Translations under genes and position numbers: made by a program | DNA from: Paragonimus westermani | Lineage: Eukaryota > Platyhelminthes > Trematoda > Plagiorchiida > Troglotrematidae | DNA: 64,000 nucleotides | Assembly (NCBI GenBank): GCA_008508345.1 | Contig: QNGE01000952.1 | Location: 124,001-188,000 of the forward strand | Direction of reading: 5' to 3' | The notes under the pieces: generated by a model | Seen by the model: the letters and a program-made list of their open reading frames with translations, nothing else | What the model was told of the DNA's origin: nothing | Database searches by the model: none | Shown: in pieces, positions 25,001 through 37,341 of the stretch | Layout: each line of letters opens with the position of its first letter | How positions within the stretch are numbered: the first letter of the stretch is position 1

Positions 25001-27069
25001 AGTCACGATCGATTCTTTCGAAGAAGTTACAATATCGATCAGTGTTTGTTATTCACATGTTATATTATTTTATTTCAGTCACATAAAGTTTCAGTTAATC
25101 GTGAACAGAGGGAAAGAGAATATTGCATTTTTGTCCTAAGCATTAAGTTGTTGGTTATGTAAAACACTAGGTTTTTAGATTGACTGGTTAGGATAAAAGC
25201 CCTCGGGAATTTCAAGTATACCAGAACCTTTGTTCATCAATATGCAACTTCACTGTGATGTGCATTAGGAAAGGAACTAGTTTGACGGCCACTGAAATGT
25301 GGAAGGCAAAATCCAATAAACTCCCCAATCCAGATAAAAGTCCTAATTTCGACACTGGCATTTACTGATTGTACTAAGTTTCTGTTATTAAAAGCTCTCC
25401 ACTGGACCATATTAACGCTCGCTTCATTTGGCTTCTTCCAGTTGTTGCATAAAGGAATTCGGGTACATTCCATTTGTCAACCGGGACTGTTGCGGACTTA
25501 GATCTAGAGAGCAATGAACCTTTCCTAGTAGATACATCTTATTTTAGTTATCAATAGCAACACTAAATTTTCCCCGATTGGTATATGTTACAAAATTAAT
25601 CAGATAAGACGGTTCATTCATCCGGGAACGGGTTGGTAAACTGAATGTTTCTGACCGACTTCAATGAAATTTCTTCAACACTCAATTATGTGAAACGGTA
25701 GGGTTAACTATATGTAGTCACCGATGGACAAGGTAAAATGTGTTATGGCCATTCACGTCGTCAAGATTGTAACAACTGAAACGATAGAGCGACAGGACCA
25801 ATCGCTAACTTATCTGCAGTACAACCTCATAAACACTTAATTTCTATTCTCAGGACGTCTATAAATGTCGCGAGCGACCGTGTTACATTGGGGCGATTCT
25901 GTAATCAGTGAGTACCTGTCAAATTCCAGACGACCTGTTCGTTGAATGACGTAGGTTAGGTGGAGTGTAAAAGTAGCAACGCTCAATAACACTCTCAGGA
26001 AAATGTGCACGATTGACACTCAAACAGTTAAGGAGTTCAAAACAACGAAAGTGGGTTATGTTCCAAAAAGGACAACACACAACCATCAAACATGATGAGG
26101 TAAAAAAAAACGTCTTACATATTAGAAGCAACATTAGAATCTGAGTCAGAACAACCGTTTAAAGATCGGGAGGTAAAATGTACGCAGATAAGAGGTGGGG
26201 TTATAATGTTTGGTTGGAGGTTCACGTGTATAACCCGAGAATTTCACCCAGGTGAACCCTATCTGTTTGAGTCGTTCAAACCGTATGTTTGTAATCACTC
26301 TTCACTGCAAAGTTTGGTTAGACTTGTTTGTTATCCGACAATCTGTCAAACTCGTCTGGTTCTATTCAGTGTCGAATTGGCTGAATATTCTTTCTTTGAC
26401 AGGAGCTTCAATATTTAACCAACATAGTATTTTCTGATCAAAATAAACTTCGATTTTGCCTGTCATGTGGATGTGGTTTTCAGAGTGCTCTCGAGGCTTT
26501 AAGGGGTTTGCAGTAATAAAATACTTACAAGAAAACTGAGTCTGTCGGCGCACCTAGCAACATGTCACTCGATCTGTTTCTAAGTACTCTGACGTAGCAA
26601 TGGAAATCAGTCAACATATTGTGCGTTAATCTCTAACCAACTATCTACGTGTCGTGAAGAGTGAAAGTTTGCCTGCAAAGCAAATACTTCAAAATATGGT
26701 TGTGTCAAACGGAATTTTTCACGAACATCCGTTTCTGAGGTAACGTAAGATTGTGATATAGACCTCTTGCCGTTCGGGTTAGCCATCACCTTTGATCGTC
26801 TTTCGTGTGATTCTGGGTAATGATTACCAGCACGTATTCACCGCAATCATGATTTACTTAATGTGTGGATTCCCCCAAAATGTGTCACTGAACCGCATTT
26901 TGTGGTAGTTGAATATGGTGTGAACGTGATGCGTTCATTTGGTAACAAGAAGAACGTTCGATTGAAGCCGATTCCGCATTAATACGGCTCTTACAAAGTG
27001 TTGTATAAGGAAGCTTGGGTACAAGTTTCGCTCGATGTAGTTTTTGGAAAAGTTTATCACTTCGCTATT
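22009..27069. other. Long stretch with no supported gene
   Basis: Frames at 22415-22642, 22643-22855, 23636-23857 and 24875-25162 are short. The last has a Ser/Arg-rich translation from about 24896, after an acceptor-like CATCTGTAG, and could be an exon of a disordered protein, but no clear donor closes it. No repeats were recognised. Confidence 0.35.
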
Positions 27070-27275
27070 TTTTATATTTTATTTATACTCATTGAACTTC
27101 ACTCGAAGTTAGTTGCAACCGTCGCCTTCTAGTCAGCCTTTTAAAAAGAAGTATCGGACCAGAGTTTTATCCTTGATAGATTTGGTCATTATTCGAGGTC
27201 CTTGCCACGGACCGGAGTAGAACCCCTGCCACGTTTTATGGGTCAACCTTGTTGAGCACCATGTCATTGGCCTCA
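27070..27275 (-). mobile_element. tRNA-derived SINE copy, degraded
   Basis: Read on the minus strand, this copy shares the order of blocks seen at 28140-28380: a tRNA-like head containing GGCAGGGGTTCTACTCCGG (B-box region), a GTGGCAAGGACC stretch, then the position of the hammerhead-like cassette, here decayed but keeping CAAGGAT, AAACTC and TGGTCCGAT. A TTCTTTT and AAGGCTG body follows. Limits are approximate. No target duplication was identified. It lies about 0.9 kb from, and in the same orientation as, the next copy. Confidence 0.5.
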
Positions 27276-28139
27276 CATTGGGAACGACTGAAATATGACA
27301 TCTGGACACTGAGTTAGGTTCACCTGTGAGTAATGATCAGGGCGTCTGATCCTCTCGACAAGAAATGTCGATGGCATAGTGATCAATAGAGTTGCGTAGC
27401 CAGATTACTGTTCCCGACCGTGGCAAATATGTGCAATACTGACGTGCACTAGCATGGCTGAAACTCAGGGTAAGTTCTTCTTTCCGAACTATGCTGGCAG
27501 GAAAGTCTTTTTGAATGCGAACACTGTGACCAAATATGGCACGTTCAACTTGAAATTAACCAAATTCCCGACTACTCATTAGTAATACAATATTTGGTTA
27601 CGTAATTCAACGACTATCAACTTCCTAAATGAAAGACGGGCTGTATATTTTTAAACGACGAGTTAAGATCAATCCATTGGTGCTTCTTCCCTTTCGTGTT
27701 TCTCCCAGTGAACGTATGTAGCAGTAGTGCACACATAAGCCTTAGCAGCAGACTGCTCAAACTCATTCTAAATCCTTTTGACGAATGTGACCTCATCCAA
27801 AACTTTCTGCAAATACCGGTACTCACGATGCAACTTTCGTGTCTGTTATGTATATATGGACATGAATCGATAAACACGAAATGCCCTACCAAAATTAGGC
27901 ATTTTTCTGTACGTATCTATTTGTCTGTGCAGTGGGTGAGTTTGACACAATCGGTTAATCGCCATCAAGATGTAGTTAAATGGGAACAATCTTAGATCCC
28001 CATGTTTTATTTTATTTTGCGATAGTAGGACAAAAGTACGACGCCTGTTGTCACACCTTGGTTGACTGATTCGCAAATTTGCCGTGTACTAAGTAGTCAT
28101 CATTGTCCCAGAGACAGGCACACTGGATTCAAAACAAAC
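27276..28139. other. Between two SINE copies, no supported gene
   Basis: A 42-codon ATG frame starts at 27454 in a good start context, directly followed by a donor-like GTAAGT, but nothing supports its expression. The frame at 27696-27995 is unmatched. Confidence 0.35.
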
Positions 28140-28380
28140 CCATATTTTCAAGTTGAACATCACCCACATTTGATCGCAGCTTTCGCATTCAAATAAACTT
28201 TCCAAACAGCCTGCTTCCAAAAGAACCATTGGACCCGAGTTTCGCTCTCAGTAGAGCTCGTCAGTAGTGCATATCTCTGTCACGGACGGGATTTGAACTC
28301 ATATTGCTACCCAACTTTCATAACGCCACGTTCGACTGCTAGAGTGACTGACCGATCTAGCCTTAATCTTACCGGACACC
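28140..28380 (-). mobile_element. tRNA-derived SINE with hammerhead-like cassette (best copy)
   Basis: In minus orientation the element begins with a tRNA-like head. Its Pol III B-box-like sequence, GAGTTCAAATCCCG, is the complement of roughly 28287-28300, followed by a GTGACAGAGATATGCACTA block. Next comes a hammerhead-like cassette (complement of 28231-28264): CTGACGA (one change from CTGATGA), a 5-bp stem GCTCT/AGAGC with an ACTG loop, an intact GAAA, a 4-bp stem ACTC/GGGT, and a GTC cleavage triplet. A body with TTCTTTTGG and a CGCATT-like block follows. Known: the schistosome Sm-alpha SINE joins Pol III promoter boxes to an active hammerhead. Seen: the core and stems II and III. Not seen: a convincing stem I, so activity is doubtful. 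At least three further copies in the window share this block order. Confidence 0.7.
28231..28264 (-). ncRNA. Hammerhead-ribozyme-like motif inside the SINE
   Basis: On the minus strand: CTGACGA, stem II of five perfect pairs with a four-base loop, GAAA, stem III of four pairs closed directly, and a GTC triplet. The T-to-C change in the first core box would be expected to impair cleavage. Flanking bases that should form stem I (GCACTA before, CAATGG after) do not pair well. It is called as a motif, not as an active ribozyme. Confidence 0.5.
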
Positions 28381-31300
28381 ACTCGAAATCATTGAACACA
28401 GTCACTTTTGCACAATTTGATGCGACCTGTGGTTCACATAAATAGCCATAAGATTGCCATAGCTGCACTTGAGACTGTTCAGTTTTATTTCTGCTATCAG
28501 TAAACTAACTTGCTACTAAGATGTTTACGACATTTTTGTCGTACTGTTATGTACTATTGCAAATGACAAGTCAACCTGACGGTTTAAGGTTTGCTTTCAA
28601 TTAGACACCAGCATTGACTGAATCATTGAATAAACAACCTGCAGGCTACACCAATCAACTGTAAACCAACCTACTAATACCACCATTCTTTCAGAGGTCA
28701 AACAAGTCGCAGTGAAGCTCTACAGGCGACATGACCTACATTAGCCTGATTGTGTCCAGTCAGTTCTTTGAGGACCTTATCGGTTCAGACACGGCAGCGT
28801 GTTGTTCACGAGGTCAACCAAGGGTAATTCCGATCGATCAGCATGTTACTGACGCGCACCTCTCTCATTTTCACTGCTCTGTTAAACACATATTCAGCTA
28901 TATCGTGAAACATCTGACTTCTAATCAACTTTCATTTAGTATCTTCTAATTGCTGAACGGTCACCAAAGTCTTGTCAATATTGTTCTAACAGGTTTTAAT
29001 TATCTTTTTAACCTAATCTACAAGTGCTCACATAGCAACAACAAATGGTGCTGGATAATGTAAGCACGTGGACGCAAATCATGCGAAATTTGAAGCAGAT
29101 GACCAGACATTTCTGTCGCCAAGGCCCACCTCAGATCGATTGTTGTTTTTGTCTTTCAGGGTTGAATGCATAAAGTCAGGACAGTAGTTTCTATCTAAAC
29201 GGTAGCAATGCTGGTGCACCGAACTGTCAACTGTTCTGACTGTCAGGCGATTTTTCATCCAAACTTGTATTCTACTGTTCGCAATAAACCATTATCCGTT
29301 AAGTAGACAGGGTGCATGAACTGACTTAGGGGTCAGTATCTGGTTAATTATGAACTCACAATGTCACTGTTTTTCAGAAGCTTTGAGTTTGTTACAACTA
29401 GGGAAGTCAGCCGAAAGTTTCGTAGGATCGCGAAAACTATAAACACTACTGAGTGGCCCTCGATTTGCATCAATCAGGCCCGTTACTAATTATCGTTAAC
29501 ATCTACTCCTTATCTTGCCACTTTAGCCTAAGATCGCGTAAGACCGTAGGCTGTGATCATTTTGTCAATATAGTTCAGCTGTACACCATTATTATTGAAA
29601 TATAAAACGTTCGAAGTAAAAAGCTGACAACAATAAGTATCTTTCCCACAAGCGAATCCAATCCTTTGAAGCGTTTTCTTAAGTTCACCTTGTGATCTAC
29701 AGTTACCAAGCCCACAGCCGTAAGGTACAGGAGTAGACGATTTAAACATCATTTAGAGCACAAACAACCGTGCAGGTTGCAAAGCACGATGTGCACGCTG
29801 AAAATCTAATTGCTTTAGTTTGGATATAGGCTAATGTACATGTCGAAAATTTAAAGGAAATACCTACTTGAAATGGAGTTGCCCTGCATACTACGTGGAA
29901 ATAAATAATTTGCTTACTGAACTAATATAAGCACCTGAAAACTTTCGTTAATGACTGGAGCGATTGGGATGAAAACCTGATAAGGAACAGTGAGATATGG
30001 TCGGAGGAGTTTGAGAACTCAACAAAGGAGTTAACGAGAGGTTGATTATACCATAAGCAGACACCGGTTGCTTGGTATGATAGGCAGGAAGTCAGCATCT
30101 ATGAACGGCTAATCCATGGCAAAATATCACTTCATTTTTATAAGAACACTGTCTACGGAAGTAGATTACTAGCTAAAAACATTCATCTTTACGGATTATG
30201 TTCCGTCATTTAGAGTATTCCAAATTTTTGAGGATTTTGTCTGTTCATTTTAACGAAAATGGCTGTTAAATTTACCTGTTTCTTTCTGCTAAGCTTTTCG
30301 GGGCGCCTGATCTGAGTTTTGTCTGATGAGTAAAGTTCGACAGCACTACGTATCATTTTATGTTTACAGGTATTTGAACTATACTTTTCATCGACGTACG
30401 TGTCCACCACTGTGAAGTAGACCAGCCTGAATCGTAACACCTGAAATTTAGATGCAAAGCGCTGCTCGTGTTTTTAATCTCTTCTTATGGATAAGAAAGC
30501 TTTTAATAAAAGCTAATGGAGGTGCCCGTTTTTTTACTGACATTTGTCGTACAGATGTTGAAAGGCGTCACAGGTAGGCTGTGTAAATAAAAGTACGTTG
30601 TGAATTTTTCAGAATCGGGTTCAGATGTGAAAGACTACGCTGTATTCCATAACTAATTTTGGATATTAAATTACGCTTGTTTTAGTTAGATTGATTATGA
30701 ATGTTTTTTTAAAAACCGGTAGATGGGGTCATCTATTTAAATTATAAACTTGCATTCAAGTGGTCACATGTTTTATGGAAGACATTACGCCACATACGGC
30801 TTTCTATTTTCTTTTCTGTATTTCTTGTAGACTGAACTATTAAATTCATGTATGTGGACCTGCAAAATCTAAGTTGAACAGTGCACATTTTGAGGTAACG
30901 GTGGACTTGACCCAAAAAGCCCAAAACCGTTAGCGGAACTGTGATATCTAAAATCGTTACTGAGATACAAATCTCCACGGGACTCAAATTTGTTCTAACG
31001 CAGTCGCAAGGTCGCTTGCTTTTATAAATGCAAACATTGTAAATTCAAAATGCTTCTGGTAACTCAGCAGTTCCTCAATTCGGAGTGTGTTTCGTTTTCC
31101 ATTGGTTGTTTTTCAGAGTTCTTGCCCAATCGGGATGGATTTCGTTTCACACTATTCATTCATCTTTGTTTGTATCCGTTTTCTGCGTTTGTGTTTAATC
31201 TGATTTGAACATATCACAGTGTTCAAAACGGAATACCTAGAGGGTAACTGGGTAGAGGAGAAACTGTCGCCCATGAAAGCTAGTAACTTCAGGTTGGTTC

Positions 31301-31619
31301 CACTTCACTTATAGAGAGCTAGGAAAATATAACTTAACCTAAGACGTTTTGTACACTTCCGGCCAACCTTTAGTTGGTTTCTCTTTAATAATCAGACAAA
31401 AATGTTTTTGTTATCACCGTGTTGTAAAAAACAGTGGGGGAATTTTGTTGCTTTATGTGTAGGTCGCACATCCTTTCAGTTAATATCTGCCCACTCTAGG
31501 AAACAAATGTAAACCGGCTGTTGAACTGCTCTAAGTTCTACTCAAATAGCGTTAACACAAGGCTCAATTGGTAGTACAGTTCTCTTAGTCATCTCCCTGA
31601 TGCCACCCAACACATTCCT

Positions 31620-31621
<2 letters not shown>
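28381..31621. other. No supported gene
   Basis: Frames at 28731-28949, 29528-29752, 30210-30440 and 30742-30987 are short and unmatched. No repeats were recognised. Confidence 0.4.

Positions 31622-31659
<38 letters not shown>
31622..31659. repeat. (AT)19 microsatellite
   Basis: Thirty-eight bases of pure alternating AT, the longest simple repeat in the window. It is likely polymorphic in length. Confidence 0.97.
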
Positions 31660-31661
<2 letters not shown>

Positions 31662-32785
31662 TCCCGTGCAGCTGTTAGTTTTCGTTTGGTTTTCTCTGGT
31701 TGTTTGCACTTTTAGTAGTAACTTCGGTGTATTGCTCTAACGTATCAACACGTTGAATACGACTGGTTCACTTCTCATTTTTCTCCGTTTTCATTACAGC
31801 CCTGTCCTTTCTGTGTGACTCGGTTGATCGATATTGCTGCCAGATCAACGATGATGCAGGAACAAACTTGTTATTGATATTTTGTTTCTTTCAAATAAAT
31901 GTGTAAACCCATAAGCCGAAAATGAGTTTTAGATAAGGATGTTCCGAACAAATGTTCATTTACTAACTTCATCATAAAACGTTAGAACGAACTTTCACAT
32001 AATTGACTGAGACAATCCGAGAAGTTATTTTGCATTGAACACACCTGCAAGGTAAACAACTTTATTGTCAGGTGGAACTCAAGTTAGGCTTTGTTACCGG
32101 GGTCACTTTCCAGTATGTTGTACATCGTTAAAGTTAATGGGGATATGATAGTCGAAGGAATGCGGTTTACATCATTTCAACTAATGGCTTGTACTTGCAG
32201 TAAATGACAAGCACTGGCTGTTTATCACTTTGGAAGAAAGTTCTGGAAAAAAAACAGCGGTCAAGAAAACTGGAAAAATTTGAGTTCGTGACTGTCCTGT
32301 CATTTTGGAAAATCTCAGTTTAGGATAGAAATCCCATCAAAGTAAAAAGATCAAAAAAGCGTTTAACAAATTCATATCAATGATACTTTTTAAAAAGCTT
32401 GTAGGAAGAGCCACACATAATGAGACGATCCATCAGAGCGATCAATCCTAAATGGCAGTTAGTTTTTATGGACTACTTAATAAACTGATCTATAGTAATG
32501 TGGAATGCTTTCAAGAATACTAGCCTGAACATTCACGGGAAAATTAACTGTGATCATTCGGCTCAGTAGAATGCATGTTGTAAGTTCGGTTGCGTTTTCA
32601 TTTCCACATGCCCATGATCCATAAGCCATTCAAACGATGTGTTTCAACAATCACGAAGCCGGTCGTATGCTTCTGTTGAATTTTGACCATTAAACACGTA
32701 ATACCTCTCTTATCACAGCATTCAAATTGAACTTGAATTGTGAGGACAAACTATTCTTGCAAACGTTTCCTGGTAACGGCAGCAA
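31660..32785. other. No supported gene
   Basis: AT-rich sequence with short A and T runs. No gene, RNA or repeat was recognised. Confidence 0.4.
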
Positions 32786-33139
32786 TTTATCCAAAAAGTC
32801 ATTTAATAAAGCACAATCTTTATTGTCCAACTTGCACATTCTCATTCCATGCACTCGCGTTTACGAACCGGAATTTAAGTCCACAACGCAGCGGTTGTTT
32901 CCACTTGAACGCTAAACGCATTTCTGCCTCGCTTTGTACGTGTGGCTGACGCTTTCTTTCGTGACATTTTTGCTCGCTGTTTCTCGCTTTCAGGTCCGGT
33001 TTTGCTGAATGATGACGCATTCGGTCGTCCGTGTTGTCCACAGTCCGATCGCTGTGGTTTTGGACACATCTCATCAACACATCCAGGTGTTGCACCGAAT
33101 ACTGGGGTGGTCGCGCTTCCAATTTGGCCATCCATCACA
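32786..33139 (-). mobile_element. Divergent solo LTR of the same superfamily
   Basis: A 354-bp block, more GC-rich than its flanks. Read on the minus strand it begins TGTGATGGATGGCC, close to the TGTGGTGGATTGCC start of the LTRs at 44480 and 53951. It ends in a region alignable with their GCCTTCTGGCTACA end. The poly(A)-signal hairpin AATAAAG-CACAAT-CTTTATT is identical at 32805-32824, while the middle has diverged almost completely. The open frames on both strands here (32820-33138) reflect its low stop-codon composition, not genes. No 4-bp duplication is visible. It is probably an older or sister subfamily. Confidence 0.6.
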
Positions 33140-35899
33140 TCACTATAGGTGGTGTGTTTACCTAATTACTTACACTTAGCAAAGCACGTTGAATCACATA
33201 ATTGTGTCAGAGCTTTCTATTGTAAAGTAAACAACATTGATTTAGTCGATTTCGTAAGTCAAGTGTGTGCTTCATTCCACCCTGGACTCACGAATGTCAG
33301 TTATTCATACACTTTTATTTAGCTAATGTGGCTTCCCTTCTCCAGTAGAACGCTGTCATCTGGTGTCTTCTTTTAATTACTGGGTGAATGCTTGTCACCT
33401 GCAGCTGTTGCAGATAACTCTGCGTTATACTCTACTTGATAAGAGTAAAATCTTAAAACCATAACTGATATAACATAAGAACAATGAGTGACTCTTTTTT
33501 CAAAAACTTTGAGCGAATCTAGAAAGAACACCCACTATATCCGACTATCGTTTAGACAACTATAGTAAGCTGATCACTGCAGGTTTCTGATCTCAGCTCC
33601 CCGCCTCAAAGCGCGTACGCACGTTTTCGATCCTGTTACAGGACATACGTGATGTGGCATGATGTATACTTTGTCCGCGACTTACTATTTTATTCTATTG
33701 ATCTCCTACTCAAAGTCAAAAACCCATCACGTCAGATCGTTCGTCCAAACTCGCTTGTGGCTAATATTCGGGATGCCTGACGGTTACCTTCCTGTTAGCT
33801 TTAATCACGTACTTCGCTAACAGGAACTATTAGTTCGGTTGAATTTTCAGAATTCATTCGAACTGATGAAAAGCCATTTCCAATACTGATGAGCGATAGA
33901 GAGTTCTGATTCATTTAAATCGAACGGTTTCTTGTGTTTATCAAACAAATACGAGTGCTCATCGGCTCCTTGTTATTCGACTCACCTTGTGAGGCCAGTG
34001 AGGTTCTTGACTCCATCTTCATAACATAGATAGATACTTGGTCCTCCTCAATTTATGTTCTTTTGTCCACTGAGCTAGGTCATTTCACAGTATCATGTTA
34101 CGTTTTGCGTCAATCTAAAAGGGTTTGTGTAATTAGTTTTGGGAACTGTTAATTGGAAGAGCTAGCAACAATAGTTGTGGGCAATTCCGTTTAAGTTCGT
34201 TGATTAAGTTACATTCATACCCGTTCCGAGCTCAAAACAAGTTATCGAACAATCGCAAACAATCATCAGTATATACTTTAAATGGACAAGTTTCTGTGTG
34301 AAATCTTTCCTAGTTTTCTATGATACAGTGGTCATAGGCCCGAAGCATCAGAACTGTCTGAAAACTCACAAATAAGCTCAGGTGATCATCTTTATATCCG
34401 TCTGAAAATAATTTTCCAACAGGACAGAGCTAAAGAATATTCGTTGATAAATTTTCAGACAAAACGGAGAAAAGAAGTGGGTTTGTTACTGACATGGCGA
34501 AAACCGAATAAGAAGACGAAAGATCCATGATTGTCTGCTTCTACAATCAAAAAATTGGCGTCGGCTTAAACCGTAACATACTGAACCTATACACTTGAAG
34601 GCAATGGACAACGACATTTAAGGAAAAAGGCGTGATTTTAAAAATCTGGAATCCAGGATCCACAGAAGGTTGAAAGGTATTAAAGATCTACTACTTCGTG
34701 CCAGGATATTCTATGATTTTCGTCATCATCTAGTTGCCAAGCAGTATCATTACATAGGAATTGATTTTTGTGCAACGGAAAGGCATCCTTAAATTCTTGG
34801 GGTTACTGGAAGTTGTCGGTGGCTGAAAGTCACCTAATCAGTGATTTAACGTCGTCAGCCGCAAGACAACAAACATTTGTTTTCCGAACGCCGTTGAACA
34901 TTCCCGGGGACATTATGTGCTTGCGGTATGCAAATGGGATGAAAGGCTAAAACAATTTGGATTTGGTTAATAAGGAAGCTTAAAGCTTTACATAAAATGT
35001 GCGTGTCGTTTGTGAATTCACCCACACTGTCACTCACATTGTAGTTTAAATGACATGAACTATTAAAAGCGTCTAGGTGATGGCTACTGACAGAGTGATG
35101 AGTAGTATAAAGCAATTTTACACATGGATGGCTAGCCTCGACAACTTAAACCTCATTTGTCTGCGGACAAGTGTGTGGTGTCCTATTACGGACATAAAAG
35201 TAATATAAACACCTGGTCAGCAACTCGTAGACGTGAATCCACTGAACGTTAACGACTGGCTGAAAGAAGATTCGCTTATAGTTAAACTTCAGCTCACCCT
35301 GCCACTACACGGATATAATTCCTTTCTGAGCTATGGTCTCCATACCTCATGAAGCATAGCCTATTCCCGTGATTATGGCTGATTAGGTTCAGCTGTCAAA
35401 AACGTTTGTTGATCAGCGCATGTGTATGGGTTGACCAGCACTATGACTATAATGTTCACTTTCTTAGAACATAACCGCAAGCCACTGGTATACTGGGTGT
35501 CTTCGGGGATGCATCCCTTCGGAGGGCACGCGGCCCACTGGAATCCAAATGTTACAGCAAGAACAAGGCTGATCAGAGCTAGTCAATCGAAGGAACGTCA
35601 AGTCATTGGGTTGCACTTTTGTTTTAGAGACTGGTGACAACGTCTACAGGTGCTTGGACGTGCGTCACAGTTAACCAGTGCAGGAGTATAAAGTGAGACT
35701 GTGAAACACATTGGCCTACTGACCAACCAGTGTCAAACAATGCAGCGCAACAGGTAATGTGCCAGACGTTGTCTCGATATACAAAACAGTACAAACTTGG
35801 ATGTATGTAATTTGCGTTATGCTGAGAATTTTGTTTTACTGCATTTTTGCGTGTTTGTCCTAGGCGTAACAACCAGACGTAAGCGTTTTTTGGCATCTG
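33140..35899. other. No supported gene
   Basis: Frames at 34768-34950, 34855-35115 (minus), 35422-35637 and 35624-35896 (minus) are short and unmatched. No repeat was recognised. Confidence 0.4.
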
Positions 35900-36194
35900 T
35901 GTCTATTTGGTCTCAGAATCTTCAAGATCTGGCCACGGTCTCTGTTCCTTAGATAGAGATATGTTCATCGATGCACTTGTGATAGTTATTATGTGCAGCC
36001 CTACTTTGAATTCGGTCACTGCGACAGCATATTACGATGTGGATATCGCCAAACATCTGCCGGTATTATTACTTTTGTCTATGTGTATGCATGTTTTATT
36101 CCTGTGTTGGAACAATAAATGACGGCATTCTTCATCTCTGTCGACTTTAATCTCTCACACCTATTTTCCATACATCTGGAGTCGCCCAACAAGC
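35900..36194 (+). mobile_element. Possible LTR 3' end with adjacent primer-binding-like site
   Basis: AATAAA at 36114-36119 is followed by a pyrimidine-rich stretch ending CCATACA at 36174. Two bases later comes TGGAGTCGCCCAACAAGC (36177-36194). Poly(A) signal, CA terminus, short gap and then a TGG.GCCCAACA-type sequence is the order seen where an LTR meets a tRNA primer-binding site. No left LTR terminus, gag or pol was found, and the sequence differs from the solo LTR family described here. The left limit is arbitrary. Confidence 0.2.
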
Positions 36195-36649
36195 ATCGTT
36201 CGTAGATCAACACAGGGAATATAACGCTTCAGCTACCGGGATATTTGAAAATATCCACGAATGTGTTAGCTTATAGTTCAAAATATTTGTGTTCCCCGAT
36301 GACGTGTTGCTGTAGCGCAAAACAAGTGCCACTCCGACAAACGAAGAACCATTTAAAAAGCTTAGGTAAACATCCTAATATGTAAATGTTGGGTGGTTTA
36401 TAATCGTCCAATAATTCCAATAACAGTTTCCCGGTAATCTCTGCGGATCCACTTGTTGCATCCTCACATGAACCAGGGATAAGTCGTCCATCTGCATACC
36501 GCCTTCTCTGTGCAGCAGAAAGTTTTGTTTCAATTTTTCGGGCACAGAATAGACTAGGCCTTGCTAAATAGTGCCGATCAATGTGTTACTCATAAATCGT
36601 ATAAGAAGTTGGAGAACTAGTTAATTGCTCTCCTAGTGTAAATTTTTAG
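36195..36649. other. No supported gene
   Basis: Nothing was recognised. If the preceding LTR edge is real, this should be retrotransposon leader or gag, but no such frame is visible. Confidence 0.4.
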
Positions 36650-36745
36650 TCGTCTCAGTATTACGCATCCGATGACTGCATGACACAGAATTCACGTTTT
36701 CGAACCGCTGCCGAGTCGTGACACCGTTGGGTAATAAGTACAATC
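36650..36745 (-). mobile_element. tRNA-derived SINE fragment, low confidence
   Basis: On the minus strand it reads ACGGTGTCACGACTCGGCAG then GGTTCGAAAAC, which aligns with gaps to the head of the other SINE copies, followed by a TGTCATGCA block. A GATGCGTAATACTGAGACGA stretch occupies the hammerhead position. It is heavily decayed. Confidence 0.3.
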
Positions 36746-37341
36746 TACGTTGATCACATGATCGTAATTGAAGTGAGACGTTGGACAACCGGTTCTCTGA
36801 ATACCGAGTATTCGTACATAAAAATGAGTAATCAGTACTTGGATATCAATATCAGTGTCGTCTAGAGGGTAGCCGCTTAAACGTCTAAGACGGTTATAAT
36901 AACTTTACAATAGGATACCAAACAATATGTGAGATACAGGGACCAAACAATATCACTCAGAAGAAAGTATCCAAAGGAGATAACTGTGGGTAGAGATGGA
37001 CTGCCACTTTGAAGCACGCGAACCGTTGCAGCTTTTTTCAAGCCGACAATGTATACAGTGTGCCAGTTTTTGGCATTTCTATAGAAAGAAGCTGTAATGC
37101 CTGGGTAACTTGGGCACATCATCTGAGCGTCCAAAATGGATTTCGCTTTAAACTTAAACCTGAAGAAAGACTGCGGTTGACTGGACTGTGAGATACTGTA
37201 TGCGAAGCTACAGAGTACAGAAAAGTAGTTTTTATTTAGAAACCAAGATACACCTGATAGCATGGTCGACTACATCCCTACGCACGTTGTGTGTAATGCT
37301 GCGCTCTCCACAGCCTGGTAGGTGTGTTGACGAATTCGAGG

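Noticed and set aside
27454..27582. 42-codon ATG frame beginning MAETQ followed by a GTAAGT donor-like site
   Set aside because: Using the donor with the nearest acceptor gives an early stop, and the unspliced frame matches nothing; too short to support.
30320..30350. CTGATGAGTAAAG...CGACAG as a hammerhead
   Set aside because: Only the first core box fits; the GAAA box and stem II are absent and no repeat context is present.
31622..31659. AT tract as a centromeric or regulatory element
   Set aside because: A simple dinucleotide repeat with no flanking tandem array; treated as a microsatellite.
32820..33138. Overlapping frames of 87-103 codons on the minus strand
   Set aside because: They lie inside the divergent LTR and differ in frame; low stop-codon content of the repeat explains them.
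36877..37263. 128-codon minus-strand frame downstream of the Penelope-like fragment
   Set aside because: Its translation shows no linker or GIY-YIG motifs and no other family; the length is near the chance maximum for AT-rich DNA of this size.
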